DNA of 64,000 nucleotides from Yinghuangia sp051388915 (GCF_051388915.1 NZ_JBPKBH010000018.1:1-64000), one strand, 5' to 3'. Positions 8,587 to 21,894 are shown, numbered from the stretch's first letter. The notes: generated by a model not told the origin, from the letters alone. Made by a program: numbers and translations.

Positions 8587-10990
8587 TCAGGTGACCCGGA
8601 AGCCGACGATGCAGGTGTCGTCGTCCGTGTCGGCCACGCTGTGCGTCAGCAGCCGGTCCAGCCGCAGATCCAGAGAATCGGCGGGCGCCTCGGCCTGCAC
8701 GAGGAGTTGCGCGATGGAGTCGCGCACGTTGCGGTCGCGGCGCTCCACCAGGCCGTCGGTGTACATCAGCACCGTGTCGGAGGCCTGGAGCTGCACCTCG
8801 TCCTCGGCGTAGGTGGCGTTGGCGAGGGCGCCGAGCAGGATCCCGTCGATGAACGGCAGCGCACGGGCGGTGTCGTCGCGGACGAGGACCGGCGGCAGGT
8901 GTCCGGCACGCGCCCAGCGCAGGACGCGGCGCTCCGGGTCGTACAGGCCGCAGACGACCGTCGCGGTGACGTGGCCGGAGAGGCCGTGCGTCACCATGTT
9001 GAGCCAGGCCAGCAGTTGCGCCGGCCCGGCCCCGGTGACGGCGAGGCCGCGCAGGGCGTTGCGCAGGACCACCATGCCCGTCGCGGCCCCCATGCCGTGC
9101 CCGGCGACGTCGCCGACACTCACCAGGATCTGCTTGGTGGGCAGGAGGACGGCGTCGTACCAGTCGCCGCCGACGGCCGCCTCCGATTCGGCCGGCCGGT
9201 AGCGGACCGCGACCTCGAGCGCGGGCACGTCGAGCGGTGCCGTCTCCGGCGGCATGATGGCGTGCTGGAGTTGCAGCGTGAGCCGGTGCCGCTGAGCAGC
9301 CTGCTGCTCGGTGTGGGCGAGTTGGTCGCGCGTCGCGGCGAGGGCGACCTCGGTCCAGTGCTGCGCGGAGATGTCCTGGTGCGCGCCGCGTACGCCCCGC
9401 AGCCGACCGTCGCCGTCCAGCACCGGTTCGGCGGCGGCGCGGATGTGCCGGGTGACGCCGTCCGGGCGCGGCAGGCGGAACGCGACGGTGGCCGGGCGGC
9501 GGTGGTGAAGGACCGTGCGCAGGAAGCGCCGGATGGCCGCGGCGTCGTCGGGGTGGGCGCGTCCGGCGAGTTCCTCGAGCCGCGGCGGGGCCGCGGTCGG
9601 GGGCAGGCCGTGCAGGTGGAACATTTCGGTGTTCCAGGTGATCTCGCCGGTGTCGAGGCGTTCCTCGAACCCGCCGAGCCGACCCAGCCGTTGGGCGTGC
9701 TGGAGGAGGCCGGCGAGCCGGGCGGCCTCTTCCTGCCGGCGCCAGATGAGCAGCACGGCGGGACCGAGCCGGCTGATGCCGATGTCGGCGAGCGCGGTGA
9801 GCGGTACGTCGTCGACCAGGGTCGTGAGCGCGATGCCGTCGCGGTGGAACTGCTCGCCGGTGGCGTGCACGTGTTCGATGTGCTCGAACAGCGCGCCCGC
9901 CGCGAGCGGGTAGGCCTCCAGCAGGAGTCGGCCCTGCACCGCGTGGGCCCCGCGTCCCGCCGGGTCCTCGAAGGACCGGTTGACGTGCTCGATGCGGAAG
10001 TCCGTGAGGATGCCCGCGGCGTCCAGGTGGGGGACCAGGACGAGGGCCGGGTCGCGGAGCCCGTCGGTGAACCGGACGAGTTCCGCGAGGGCCGGTGTGC
10101 CGGCCGTCTTCTCGGCATCCGGCTGCGCGGCGGGCGCGTCCTCCAGGGTGTGCGCGCACAGTTCGGCCAGGGCGTCGAGTTGCCTGCGGATGACGGCCGG
10201 CTGCGGCGGGATCGGGTACGGCCAGCAGACTTCGAGCACGCCGTGGATGCGGCCGCCGGTCCCGGCGGGGATCGCGGCGCGGGTGCCGGGGTGTTCGCGC
10301 GCGCCGATCGACGGCTTCCCCTCGGCCGCCGAGCGCGTCCAGACGTGGGCGCGGTCGGTCAGCGCGGCGCGGGCGAGGGTGGGCAGGCCCGGCGGCACGT
10401 ACCGCCACCGGCGGGCCTCGTCGGCGGAGAACCCGGCGTGGCCCCGCAGCGTCAGGGAGCCGTCGGGCGCCGCGGCCCACACCGCGGCCGCCGTGGCGCC
10501 CAGCGGTGCCAGGGCGTGCCGCAGCAGTGACCGGGCGACCGCCTGGGTGTCGTCGGCGGTGAGGGCTCCACTCTCCGCGGTGCGCAGGCGGACCGCGAGG
10601 GGGCTGAGGTCGGCCGCGCCTGCCTCGCCGGCGTCGTTCCCGGCCACCGCGTCGGCCTTCGTCCGCGTGACGAACTCGCGCGTCACCGCGCTCAGCCGGT
10701 CGCGTGCCGCCTGGTTGACGATGTCGGCGGCGAGTTCGAGCGGCGACACGTCGGTACGCGCCGCGAGTTCGGACAGCTGCCTGGCGGCGTCGCGGGGGCC
10801 GCACTGGAGCCGTTCGATGAGGACGCCCTTGGCCATCTCGACGAGCGCGCGCCCCTCGGCGGCGGCGTGTGCCGCACGGACCTCGTCGCTGAGCCGCGCC
10901 ACGGTGGCCGCGAGCCGTCCGTACGAGGCAGCCTCCGGGGCACCCGCGGCCGGAGGTTCGTCGCGCGGGGGCGTGGAGCGGTCGGTCACG

Positions 10991-10998
<8 letters not shown>
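8587..10998 (-). CDS. ANTAR-GAF-PAS-SpoIIE protein phosphatase
   Basis: An 803-residue soluble sensor phosphatase. In order: an ANTAR-like helical RNA-binding segment (about 40-105, ALVEMAKGVLIERLQCGPRD), a GAF-type sensor (about 150-290), two PAS-like modules (about 310-430 and 440-560, the second with an ITWNTEMFHLHGLPP signature) and a SpoIIE/PP2C domain (about 575-803). Metal-binding motifs are intact: GGDWYDAVLL, GDVAGHGMGAATG, MYTDGLVERR and DDDTCIVG. It should dephosphorylate STAS antagonists, and one is encoded just downstream. The GTG start at 10998 overlaps the stop of the hybrid kinase gene by eight bases, so the two are translationally coupled; GTG 10989 is an alternative. Confidence 0.9.
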
Positions 10999-14725
<3,727 letters not shown>

Positions 14726-14810
14726 GAAGAACCTCGATCCGCCGGGGATGTGGGCGGGCTTCGCTCCGACGGGTGGCAGGGGTGCTCCGGCCGCACGCCC
14801 GACGCCACAT

Positions 14811-14828
14811 TGTTGCCCAATGGCAACA
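14811..14828. promoter_or_regulatory. TGTTGCC-N4-GGCAACA palindrome (operator 1)
   Basis: A perfect 18-bp dyad: TGTTGCC CAAT GGCAACA. The centre is about 94 bases before the hybrid kinase ATG at 14725, close to the spacing seen at the STAS gene. It is in the 219-bp region between the kinase gene and the MarR stop. Confidence 0.6.
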
Positions 14829-14906
14829 GAGTTCGGAAGGTATCACGCGGCCGTTCGCGGGTCCGCCGGACCACCGGGCGGCAGGGGGGAACCGGGACTG
14901 CTTCTC

Positions 14907-14924
14907 TGTTGCCCTTTGGCAACG
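14907..14924. promoter_or_regulatory. TGTTGCC-N4-GGCAACG palindrome (operator 2)
   Basis: The same half-sites as operator 1 with one end mismatch: TGTTGCC CTTT GGCAACG. It lies 96 bp upstream of operator 1, a little over nine helical turns, so two bound dimers could sit on nearly the same DNA face. It ends 20 bases from the MarR stop codon. Confidence 0.6.
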
Positions 14925-14944
14925 ATAGAGTCAGGGCGTGGGAT

Positions 14945-15517
14945 TCAGGCGAGACGACGCGACGTGGACGTGGGAGGGCTGCCGGACGCCCGGTGCGCGC
15001 CGCCGTTTTCGGCCTGCCCGTGCCCGGTGGCCTGCCGGAAGGCGAGTATGCCGGTGACCAGTGCAGCGCGGTCCGTGCCGCTCATGGCGGACAGTGCGGT
15101 GACGAGGTCGCGCGCGCGACGCTCGCGGATGGCGGCCATCAGCGCCTCACCCTCCGAGGTCAGCCCGAGGACGACCCTGCGACGGTTGTCGGAATCGAGC
15201 TCCCGGTGCATCAGGCCCGCGGAGTCCATCCGGTCGCACAGGCGACTCGCGACGGACGAGACCGTGCCCATTTCCTGGGCGAGCCCGTGCAGCGAAATGC
15301 CGGGCGTCCGGGAGATGATCGTCAGAGCGCGCAACTGGGTGGGGGAGACCGTGGTGCCGAACGCCTCCTGAGCCCGCCCCCAGACCGTGATCAGCGATTC
15401 CAACGCCTCGGCCAGCAGCACCGCGGCATCGTCGGCGCCGACCTCTCGGGCCGGAACATAACCGGACGAAGGGTCGCGCGGCGACTGCCGACTGTGCTGC
15501 CCGTGCGCGTTGTCCAT
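14945..15517 (-). CDS. MarR-family transcriptional regulator
   Basis: A 190-residue winged-helix regulator. The helix-turn-helix region is GISLHGLAQEMGTVSSVASRL (residues about 88-108) followed by the wing DSDNRRRVVLGLTSEG. ATG 15517 is chosen for the GAAGGGAA site just upstream; longer forms would overlap the divergent gene at 15583. It is upstream of, and in the same direction as, the hybrid kinase, but two palindromes lie between them. The best guess is that it controls the kinase-phosphatase and STAS units through TTGCC-N4-GGCAA sites. No such site is visible in its own 65-bp upstream region. The C-terminal tail is Ser/Gly-rich. Confidence 0.88.
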   Translation of the reverse strand: MDNAHGQHSRQSPRDPSSGYVPAREVGADDAAVLLAEALESLITVWGRAQEAFGTTVSPTQLRALTIISRTPGISLHGLAQEMGTVSSVASRLCDRMDSAGLMHRELDSDNRRRVVLGLTSEGEALMAAIRERRARDLVTALSAMSGTDRAALVTGILAFRQATGHGQAENGGAHRASGSPPTSTSRRLA

Positions 15518-15582
15518 GATTCCCTTCACTCTCTCATGCCGCGTCGCGGGCAGGTACCGCGCTGCCGGAAGGAAGAACCCCG

Positions 15583-16776
15583 GTGACAGCCGCCGACTGC
15601 CTCCTCGCACTCCACCGTGCCCTGCGTGCGGCCCCGCCGCACGACGTCGCGCACGTCCTCGACCAGGTCCTGCGCGACCGGGCGAACGTGCGGTCCTGCA
15701 CGCTCCTGCTCGCCGACTACTCCGTCAGCGCCCTCCAGCCCTTCGGCCGGGAGCCGGCGGTCGAGCCGGCGGTGCCCGTCGCGGGCACGGCCGCGGGCCG
15801 GGCCTTCGTCTCCCAGGAGCCGGTGGTGGTCGACGGCGCCCCCGACGGCGAGGAGACGCTGTACCTGCCGGTCTCGGTACGCGGCGACCGCCTCGGCGTC
15901 CTGGAGGTCGTCCAGCCCCGGCTCGACGGACGGCTGTCGGTCGTCGACCTGTCGGAGGCCGCCGAGATGCTCGCCCACGAGCTCTTCGCCGCCGACCCGA
16001 GCACCGACGTCTACCTCCAGGGCCGCCGCCTGCGCCGCCTCACGCTGGCCGCCGAGATGCAGTGGGAGCTGCTGCCGGGGCGTTCCTGCGAACGTCCGGA
16101 GTTCGTCCTCGGCGCCCACCTGGAGCCGGCGTACTCCGTGCGCGGCGACAACTTCGACTGGTCCGTGGACGCGCGGACGCTCTCGGTCAGCGTCACCAAC
16201 GGCATGGGCCAGGGCGTCCCGGCGGCGACGCTGGCCGCCCTGGCGGTCGGGGCGCTGCGCAACGCGCGCCGCTCCGGCGCCGACGTGGGTCTCCAGGCCG
16301 AGCTCGCCAGCCAGGCCGTCTGGGCCGCACACACCGGGAGTGCGTACCTCGCCAGCGTCCTGCTGGAGATCGACCTCGCCACCGGCGACGTCGACGCGGT
16401 CGACGCCGGCTCCCCGATCGTGCTGCTGCTGCGCGACGGGCAGGTCGAACGGGTGACCCTGGAAGCGCAGTTTGCGCTCGGCGCGCTGGAGGACACCAGG
16501 TACACGCCGGAACGCTTCACCTTGCGGCCCGGCGACCGCCTCATGGTCGTCAGCGACAGCGTGCACGGCTTCCGCTCCCGCGCGGGCGAATTGTACGGCG
16601 AACGCCTGTTGGCCGCCGGGATCCGCAACAACCGGCTCCTGCCCGCCCCGGAGGCCGCCCGCGCCGTACTCCGCGACCTCGCGCAGTTCCGCGGGGACGC
16701 CGAACTCGACGACGACGCCGTGAGCCTGTGCCTCGACTGGCGCGGCCGCCCGGACCCCGCCCCGGCGACCCCCTGA
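15583..16776 (+). CDS. GAF-like/SpoIIE protein with altered active site
   Basis: A 397-residue protein. Residues 10-150 resemble a GAF sensor; residues about 160-390 are a SpoIIE/PP2C fold. The first metal motif reads GDNFDWS instead of GGDWYD, and the second reads SVTNGMGQGVPAAT where active enzymes have (V)GDxxGHG, so an Asp ligand is Asn. The last motif (DDDAVSLCLDW) keeps its Asp pair. Catalysis may be weak or lost; it could act as a binding or decoy module. I recall a recurrent streptomycete group with this GDNFDW/VTNGMG form, so it is not a local mutation. GTG 15583 follows GGAAGGAAG; divergent from the MarR gene. Confidence 0.85.
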   Translation: MTAADCLLALHRALRAAPPHDVAHVLDQVLRDRANVRSCTLLLADYSVSALQPFGREPAVEPAVPVAGTAAGRAFVSQEPVVVDGAPDGEETLYLPVSVRGDRLGVLEVVQPRLDGRLSVVDLSEAAEMLAHELFAADPSTDVYLQGRRLRRLTLAAEMQWELLPGRSCERPEFVLGAHLEPAYSVRGDNFDWSVDARTLSVSVTNGMGQGVPAATLAALAVGALRNARRSGADVGLQAELASQAVWAAHTGSAYLASVLLEIDLATGDVDAVDAGSPIVLLLRDGQVERVTLEAQFALGALEDTRYTPERFTLRPGDRLMVVSDSVHGFRSRAGELYGERLLAAGIRNNRLLPAPEAARAVLRDLAQFRGDAELDDDAVSLCLDWRGRPDPAPATP

Positions 16777-16784
16777 CACCCCCC

Positions 16785-16804
16785 GGCCGCCGGACCGGGC
16801 GGCC
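16785..16804. terminator. GC hairpin between convergent genes
   Basis: GGCCGCC (16785-16791) pairs with GGCGGCC (16798-16804) around a six-base loop, nine bases after the stop of the SpoIIE-like gene and before the end of the convergent amidotransferase gene. A plausible bidirectional terminator. Confidence 0.45.
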
Positions 16805-16865
16805 CACCCGGCCGCTCGGCGGCGGGCTGTCGGCCGCGTTGCGGGGCGGTCGGCCGACGAGGGGG

Positions 16866-17699
16866 CTATGCCGCCTCGGGGGCGAAGGGGCGGAGTTCGT
16901 CCGCGTCCGGGCCGACAATGCCGCAGCTGCCTTCGGGGACCTCGTTCCACGCACCGGGCAGGTCGCCCAGAGGCTCGGACACGACGAGGCGGGTGTCGTC
17001 CGACACCTCGCGCAGGAACTCCACGTCGGGGTGCAGTGCCCGCAGTGCCTCCACCCGGGTGCTGAAGTAGAGCGAGCGCGAGGCTCTCTCCGTGGAGTAG
17101 CGGAAGGACCAGATCCGCCGCCCGTCGGTCACGGCGATCGTCATCTGGAGGGGAAACCCCACCCCGTGCTCACGACCGACGCCCTCCACCAGGCCCGCCA
17201 TCCGGGCGACCGCGCTCGGTGGATCCTGCTCCAGCCCGAAAGTGAGCGCGAGGAAGAACATCAGCTCCGAGTCCGTCGACCCCTCGATGTCGGGGAACAG
17301 TGCGGGGTCGACGGCGAGCGCGAGGTCGCGCCGCAGCCGGTGGAACTCGGCGATGGCGCCGTTGTGCATCCACATCCAACGGCCGTGGCGGAACGGGTGG
17401 GAGTTGGTCTGCTGCACCGCCGTGCCCGTGGAGGCCCGGATGTGTGCGAAGAACAGCGGGGAGCGCACGTGGTCGGCGATCTCGCGCAAGTTGCGGTTGC
17501 TCCACGCCGGGCCGATCTCCCGTACGACCGCCGGTGTGTCCAGATCGGGCCGGTACCAGCCCACCCCGAACCCGTCGCCGTTGGTCGTCTCCACGCCCAT
17601 CCGGGAGTGGAGGCTCTGGTCGATCAGCGAATGGGACGGCTTGTAGAGAATCGTGCCCAGCAACACCGGGGTACCCGAATAGGCAAGCCATCGGCACAT
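16866..17699 (-). CDS. Class II glutamine amidotransferase
   Basis: A 277-residue enzyme that begins MCRWLAYSG, so Cys2 becomes the N-terminal nucleophile after Met removal, as in Ntn-type glutaminases. Other family marks are NGDGFGVGWY, FFAHIRASTG and the MHNGAIAEF segment. The length and the R/H/N motifs match the YafJ/EgtC-like branch rather than GlmS or PurF, since no synthase domain follows. The substrate is unknown; EgtC removes gamma-glutamyl groups in ergothioneine synthesis, but no egt genes are present. ATG 17699 has GGGAGG about nine bases upstream. Confidence 0.88.
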   Translation of the reverse strand: MCRWLAYSGTPVLLGTILYKPSHSLIDQSLHSRMGVETTNGDGFGVGWYRPDLDTPAVVREIGPAWSNRNLREIADHVRSPLFFAHIRASTGTAVQQTNSHPFRHGRWMWMHNGAIAEFHRLRRDLALAVDPALFPDIEGSTDSELMFFLALTFGLEQDPPSAVARMAGLVEGVGREHGVGFPLQMTIAVTDGRRIWSFRYSTERASRSLYFSTRVEALRALHPDVEFLREVSDDTRLVVSEPLGDLPGAWNEVPEGSCGIVGPDADELRPFAPEAA

Positions 17700-18111
17700 C
17701 GTTCCGCCACCTCCCGGTCGTCGGCCGCCGTCCACCGGCTGTCCGCCGCACAGGCGCCGCCTCCGGATCTGTCGACCTGGAATGCGCGCTGTCGGCGCTC
17801 CCGCCGGCGCCCGGCGGTCCACGTTTTCAGCCTTCCAGTCATGCGGACTCGTCGCATCCGCGCCGCCGACGATTCGCAGCCGCGCGCGGCTTCGCGTGCT
17901 GTGCGTGTCTCGCGTGATTCGGCTGGTGGGCGGGGCTGTATTGCCGTGTGTGGGAGGACGCCGGGAGGGGGCTGTCCAGAACACGCGATCTGCGTCGGTC
18001 CGTGTCGGGGCCACGCCATAGCTTCCAGGTCGTCCCCAGCGCCGCCGGGCACCGCCGGAGTTCCCGCCGGATCGTGCACCGCAGCGCCAACTCCCCTGGA
18101 AGGCTGGCTTT
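17700..18111. other. Intergenic stretch, nothing recognisable
   Basis: 412 bp between the divergent amidotransferase gene and the secreted-protein gene. No open frame with both coding composition and a start site was found. Both promoters should lie here; no clear operator was seen. Confidence 0.5.
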
Positions 18112-19170
18112 TTGCGCCTGCACCGACTTGGACGTCTCGCCGTTGCCGCGGCCGTTGCCGCGGCTCTTTCCGGAACTGCCGTGCAAGCCCACGCCGTCGG
18201 CGACAACCCGACGGCCGCCGTCGACGCGCCGTTGTCCGCGTCCTGGATGCTCGCGGACATCGGTACGCCGCCCCCTACGACCTACACCCTCGGCAGCATC
18301 GAACGGACCGTGTCCGGCGACGTCATCGCCACCGACGAGCACCAGACGATCATGTGCTGGAACGGCACGGCCTGGACGACGATTCCGCGGCCGGACATTC
18401 CCGCGACCCAAGGCGCCCCCATCGGCGCGTACGGCGGCGTCTCCTGCTCCGACTTCTTCCTCTTCGACACCCAGGACGCGCCCCTGCGGTGGCACTGGAA
18501 CGGTCAGGCCTGGACCAGTGCGCCGACCGGCACCAAGTACGAAGTACGTGACTTCAAGGCATTCGCCGCCGACGACATGGTGGCGATCGACGCGATCTCG
18601 GGACAGGGGCTTCGGTTCGACGGCACGGCGTGGCGTTCGTTCCCGCTGCCCGCGAACCTGACGTACCTGCACGCGATCGGCGGAACGTCGAGCCGCGACC
18701 TGTGGCTGTTCGGCGACCTCACGACCAGCTGGGACTTCGGGGCGTTCCGTTGGAACGGCACCGCGTGGACCCGGACGCCGACCCCCGCTTCGTACGTGAA
18801 GAACGGGGCGCGCGAGGTGGTCACGGTCTCGTCCGACGAGATCTACGTCGTCGACTACCGCACCACGGGCGGGTACCTGCGCTGGAACGGCACATCGTGG
18901 CAGCACGCGGCGATCACCACCGGCGATCCGTACTACGTCAACGGCGCCGCCGTGGTCGGCGGGACCCTGTGGGTGGGCGTCTCGTACTACACGCTGCGGC
19001 TCGACAACGGCGTGTGGAGCCGCGTGGACCTGCCGGCCGGGGCGTACGACCGTACGTACGTCACCACCCTTGACATGGCCGTGGATCCGCGCACCGGCAC
19101 GCTCTTCGCGGGCGGCTCGGTGGGTGGTGAGCGGTACCCGCAGGGACTGGTCCTCCGGTTCCAGCCGTGA
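18112..19170 (+). CDS. Secreted WNGTAW-repeat beta-propeller-like protein
   Basis: A 352-residue exported protein. A Sec signal peptide (RLHRLGRLAVAAAVAAALSG, cut after AHA near residue 28) leads to a repeat domain with about six copies of a WNGTAW-type turn (WNGTAWTTIP, WNGQAWTSAP, FDGTAWRSFP, WNGTAWTRTP, WNGTSWQHAA, LDNGVWSRVD) spaced 40-70 residues apart. That pattern is typical of secreted kelch-like or seven-bladed propellers, but no enzyme motif is visible. TTG 18112 is preferred because GGAAGG (18098-18103) is eight bases before it. A perfect hairpin ends the unit. Confidence 0.8.
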   Translation: MRLHRLGRLAVAAAVAAALSGTAVQAHAVGDNPTAAVDAPLSASWMLADIGTPPPTTYTLGSIERTVSGDVIATDEHQTIMCWNGTAWTTIPRPDIPATQGAPIGAYGGVSCSDFFLFDTQDAPLRWHWNGQAWTSAPTGTKYEVRDFKAFAADDMVAIDAISGQGLRFDGTAWRSFPLPANLTYLHAIGGTSSRDLWLFGDLTTSWDFGAFRWNGTAWTRTPTPASYVKNGAREVVTVSSDEIYVVDYRTTGGYLRWNGTSWQHAAITTGDPYYVNGAAVVGGTLWVGVSYYTLRLDNGVWSRVDLPAGAYDRTYVTTLDMAVDPRTGTLFAGGSVGGERYPQGLVLRFQP

Positions 19171-19236
19171 CCCGTCGGCGGCGATAGGCCCCGATCCCGA
19201 CGACCGCACACGCATGCGGACCTACACCTGTACCTG

Positions 19237-19269
19237 CACCCGCCCTCGGCCCGATGCCGAGGGCGGGTG
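19237..19269. terminator. 14-bp perfect hairpin terminator
   Basis: CACCCGCCCTCGGC (19237-19250) pairs with GCCGAGGGCGGGTG (19256-19269) around a five-base loop, 66 bases after the stop of the secreted-protein gene. It lies between two convergent coding stretches, so it may work in both directions. Confidence 0.75.
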
Positions 19270-19513
19270 TGCGTTCCGTGTCGGCCGCCCGGGGCGCAGA
19301 GGCATCGTCGACGAGGATGATGTGGTTGCCGGCTTCCGGGAGGGTGACCGTGCCCAAGTCCTCGCAGACCGAGCGCCTCGGCAGCAGTACGGGGCGGTCC
19401 TCGCCGAAGACGTCGCGGGTCAGAGTCCATTGCGGTCGGATCAGGCTGCTGGAACAGGAGACGAGGTCCTGCGCCGGGCCGCGGCGTACTGTACCGGGGG
19501 CCGAGACGATCAC
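19270..19513 (-). pseudogene. Gene fragment of unknown family
   Basis: A minus-strand frame with strong G/C third positions and protein-like composition (GPAQDLVSCSSSLIRPQWTL, SVCEDLGTVTLPEAGNHIIL). The frame has no stop before running through the hairpin at 19237-19269 into the convergent gene, and its upstream part is lost towards the ISL3 remnant. It looks like the C-terminal part of a secreted or surface protein whose natural ends are gone. Family not recognised. Confidence 0.4.
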
Positions 19514-19626
19514 CGCCTCCGGCCACGTCGAGCGCCTCGACCCCGACGGCGGGGTCGGGGTCTGTACGGTTCTTGGGGCTGCCTCGCTTCCGGTGGTAGC
19601 GGAGTGTGATCCGTGATCATGTTCGG

Positions 19627-19890
19627 GTGTTGAGTGCGAACGAGCTTGTGGGCGTGGTGTTTTCGGGGCTTGTGCCGCTGGTGGTCGAAGCGGTTGCGGA
19701 CGAGGGCGATGTCATCCGGGTGTGGGCCCAGACGCCTGGCGGTCCGGTGGATTGCCCGGATTGAGGGGGTTGCACTGGTCGAGTGCACGCCTTCCATGAA
19801 CGCACCGTGACGGACGTGCCCGTCGACGCCCGCAGGGTCGTCGTCCTGGCTCGGCTCCGCCGACTCGTCCGCTTCGCTGATCATCTCGGG
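19627..19890 (+). pseudogene. ISL3-family transposase N-terminal remnant
   Basis: The frame MLSANELVGVVFSGLVPLVV...VRVWAQTPGGPVDCPD matches the start of ISL3 transposases. An in-frame TGA (19762-19764) stands where the second zinc-knuckle Cys of CPxCG is expected (TGC to TGA). The same frame continues beyond it with GRVHAFHERTVTDVPVDARRV, the typical following segment. Similarity stops near 19890, so only about 85 of some 400 codons remain. Non-functional. Confidence 0.75.
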
Positions 19891-20105
19891 TACGGGAAAA
19901 TGGGTCGGGTGTCCCGGTCAGCCGATGGGTCTGCGATGCGAGCGAGCTCGTTTTACAGGGTGGCGATGGGGGCCTGCCAGGGGATCACGGATTGTTGCCA
20001 GGGCGTCGGGCCTCCGGTGCCGGGAGCACGCGTGTCAGACTCCACCTTCTGCCTTGGCCTCTCCGGGGCGCCCGCCGGATGCGCCGTGTGGGAGGGAGAA
20101 TATCG

Positions 20106-21369
20106 ATGCCCCGGCTTCAGGATGTGAAGGACGAGGTCATCCGTCCGCGTTCCGCGGGTGTGGATCTGGACAAGCGTTTCCTGCTTGCATGCGTTCGTGC
20201 ACCGAGCTCGCAGCGGGCCGGCAGCTGGTCGTTGGAGACAGAGCGGTTCGGTACGACCTCCGCCGAAGTCCGGCGGCTGCTGGCCTGGTTACTCGAACGC
20301 CGGGTCGAGGTCGTGGTGATGGAAGCGATTTCCGACTACTGGCGTGGTGTCTACTACCTGCTGCAACCGCACCTGAACCTGATGCTGGTGAACCCCGCCC
20401 ACCTCAAGGGCATCCGGGGCCGCAAGACCGATCCCAGTGACGCAGCCTTCCTCGCCCGGGCCGGAGCGTCCGGCATGGTGATCGCCTCCTTCGCCCGCAG
20501 CGCGATATCCGCGAGCTGCGCGATCTGACGCGTCGCCGCACCGAGCTGGTGCGCGCGGCGGGCTGGGAGGCTCAACGGCTGGAGAAGGAACTCGAGGACA
20601 CCGGCATGAAACTGTCCGCGCTCCTCAGTGACATCACCGGAGCCAGCGGCCGCGCCATCCTGGAAGCACTCATCGCGGGCGAGCGCGATCCGGCCCGACT
20701 CGCCGACCTCACCCGCGGCAAAGCCCGCAACAAGATTCCTGCGCTCGTCGCGGCCCTGGACGGCGAGTTTACCGACCACCATGCGTTCATGGTCCGGCAC
20801 TATCTGGACGAGATCGACCGCTGGCGAGGCGTCATCGCCACGTTCGACGCCCGCATCGCCGCGCTCTTGGCCGACCGCGAGCAGGACCTGGCCAACCTGG
20901 CCACCATTCCCGGCATCGGCCGCCTCGGTGCGGAGATCATCATCGCCGAGACCGGCGGCGACATGGCCCAGTTCACCTCTGCCCGCCACCTGGCCTCCTG
21001 GGCCGGGGTCTGCCCGGGCCAGAACGAGTCCGCCGGAGTCAGCAGATCCGGCCGCACCCGCCCAGGCAACAGCAACCTCAAACGCCTGCTCGGCATCGCC
21101 GCCATAGTCGCGATCAGACGCAAGGACACCTACCTTGCAGTGTTCTTCCGACGCATCGCGGCCCGGCGGGGCGGCAGGCGCGCGCTGGTCGCGGTCATGC
21201 ACAAACTCGCCATAGCGATCTGGCGCGTCCTGCACAACAAGACCGCCTACCGAGAACTCGGCACCAACCACTTCACCAAGCGCGACCCCGAACGCGCCAT
21301 GCGCGCATGGTCAAGCAAGCCAACGACCTCGGACTGACCATCCGCTTCGAACCCATCACAGCCAACTGA
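20106..21369 (+). pseudogene. IS110-family transposase, two frameshifts
   Basis: An almost full-length IS110 transposase. The first frame (20106-20500) has the DEDD start GVDLDKRFLLACV, VMEAISDYW and KTDPSDAAFLAR. A frameshift near 20490 moves to a second frame (RELRDLTRRRTELVRAAGWE onward) with the IS116/IS110 C-terminal motif TIPGIGRLGAEIIIAETGG and GNSNLKRLLG. A further shift near 21310 is needed to reach the usual end (VKQANDLGLTIRFEP), stopping at 21369. About 415 residues in total when joined. ATG 20106 (MPRLQDVKDE). IS110 elements lack terminal inverted repeats, so the ends cannot be placed. Confidence 0.85.
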
Positions 21370-21374
21370 CCGAC

Positions 21375-21735
21375 TCAGCTGCGGTTCATTTTCGTGTCAG
21401 TCCCTTCGGCGGTGACGTTGGCGGCCTTGCTGGAGGCCCAGGCGTGGATGTGTTGGGGCGGGTCGGTGTCGCGGTGGCGGCCGGGTGACGTGGACTCCGG
21501 TGTCGCGGCCGTGTGAGGCGATGATCCGCTCGATGTAGCAGGCGAGTTCTGTCGGGCCGCCGCCGCGGTAGCCGATGTTGAAGCCGCTCAGGCGGTCCTG
21601 TGGGGCGAGAGACAAGATGCCGTCGCCGGTGCGGATCCAGAACAGGGCGAGGTGAATGTCGATGTTGGAATCGTGGGTGGAGCCGAAAACGAAGTCGTGC
21701 CGCTCGGTGCCCCCGTCTGGACCAGGACCGCGTCA
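21375..21735 (-). pseudogene. Frameshifted fragment of an unknown gene
   Basis: The minus strand carries two coding-like frames that read on from each other: RHDFVFGSTHDSNIDIHLAL, then LSGFNIGYRGGGPTELACYI...IIASHGRDTG, and, after a shift near 21475, HIHAWASSKAANVTAEGTDT ending at the TGA 21375-21377. The upstream frame is closed at about 21735 by a stop without any start, so the N-terminus is missing. The stop lies six bases from the IS110 end, so the element probably inserted at the gene's edge. Family not recognised. Confidence 0.45.
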
Positions 21736-21894
21736 CCGAGCGGGTACCCGCTCGGGCGACCGTACGGTCCCGACCTGGACTGGGGCGTCGACGGGTCCGT
21801 ACCGGCAGCCGTCCTCGACCCGTTCCGCCGCGGCGTCGCCGCCAGTTGCGAAAGCGACAGCCTCACCAGCCTGACGGAGGTGCTCAAGCAGTAG
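21709..21894 (+). pseudogene. C-terminal gene fragment, unknown family
   Basis: A plus-strand frame ending at TAG 21892-21894 with strong coding composition (VWTRTASPSGYPLGRPYG, LDWGVDGSVPAAVLDPFRR, then SLTSLTEVLKQ). It begins where the minus-strand fragment ends (about 21720), so the region looks like a join of two broken genes. A GTG at 21652 could start a longer frame, but composition before 21709 is poor. Confidence 0.35.

Noticed and set aside
6808..10530. A 1240-codon open frame on the plus strand
   Set aside because: It crosses an N run and runs antisense to the STAS and SpoIIE genes; only its 7129-7573 part is the STAS gene. Composition elsewhere is that of an antisense shadow.
17839..19215. 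458-codon minus-strand frame
   Set aside because: Antisense to the secreted repe­at-protein gene, which has a signal peptide, ribosome site and repeats.
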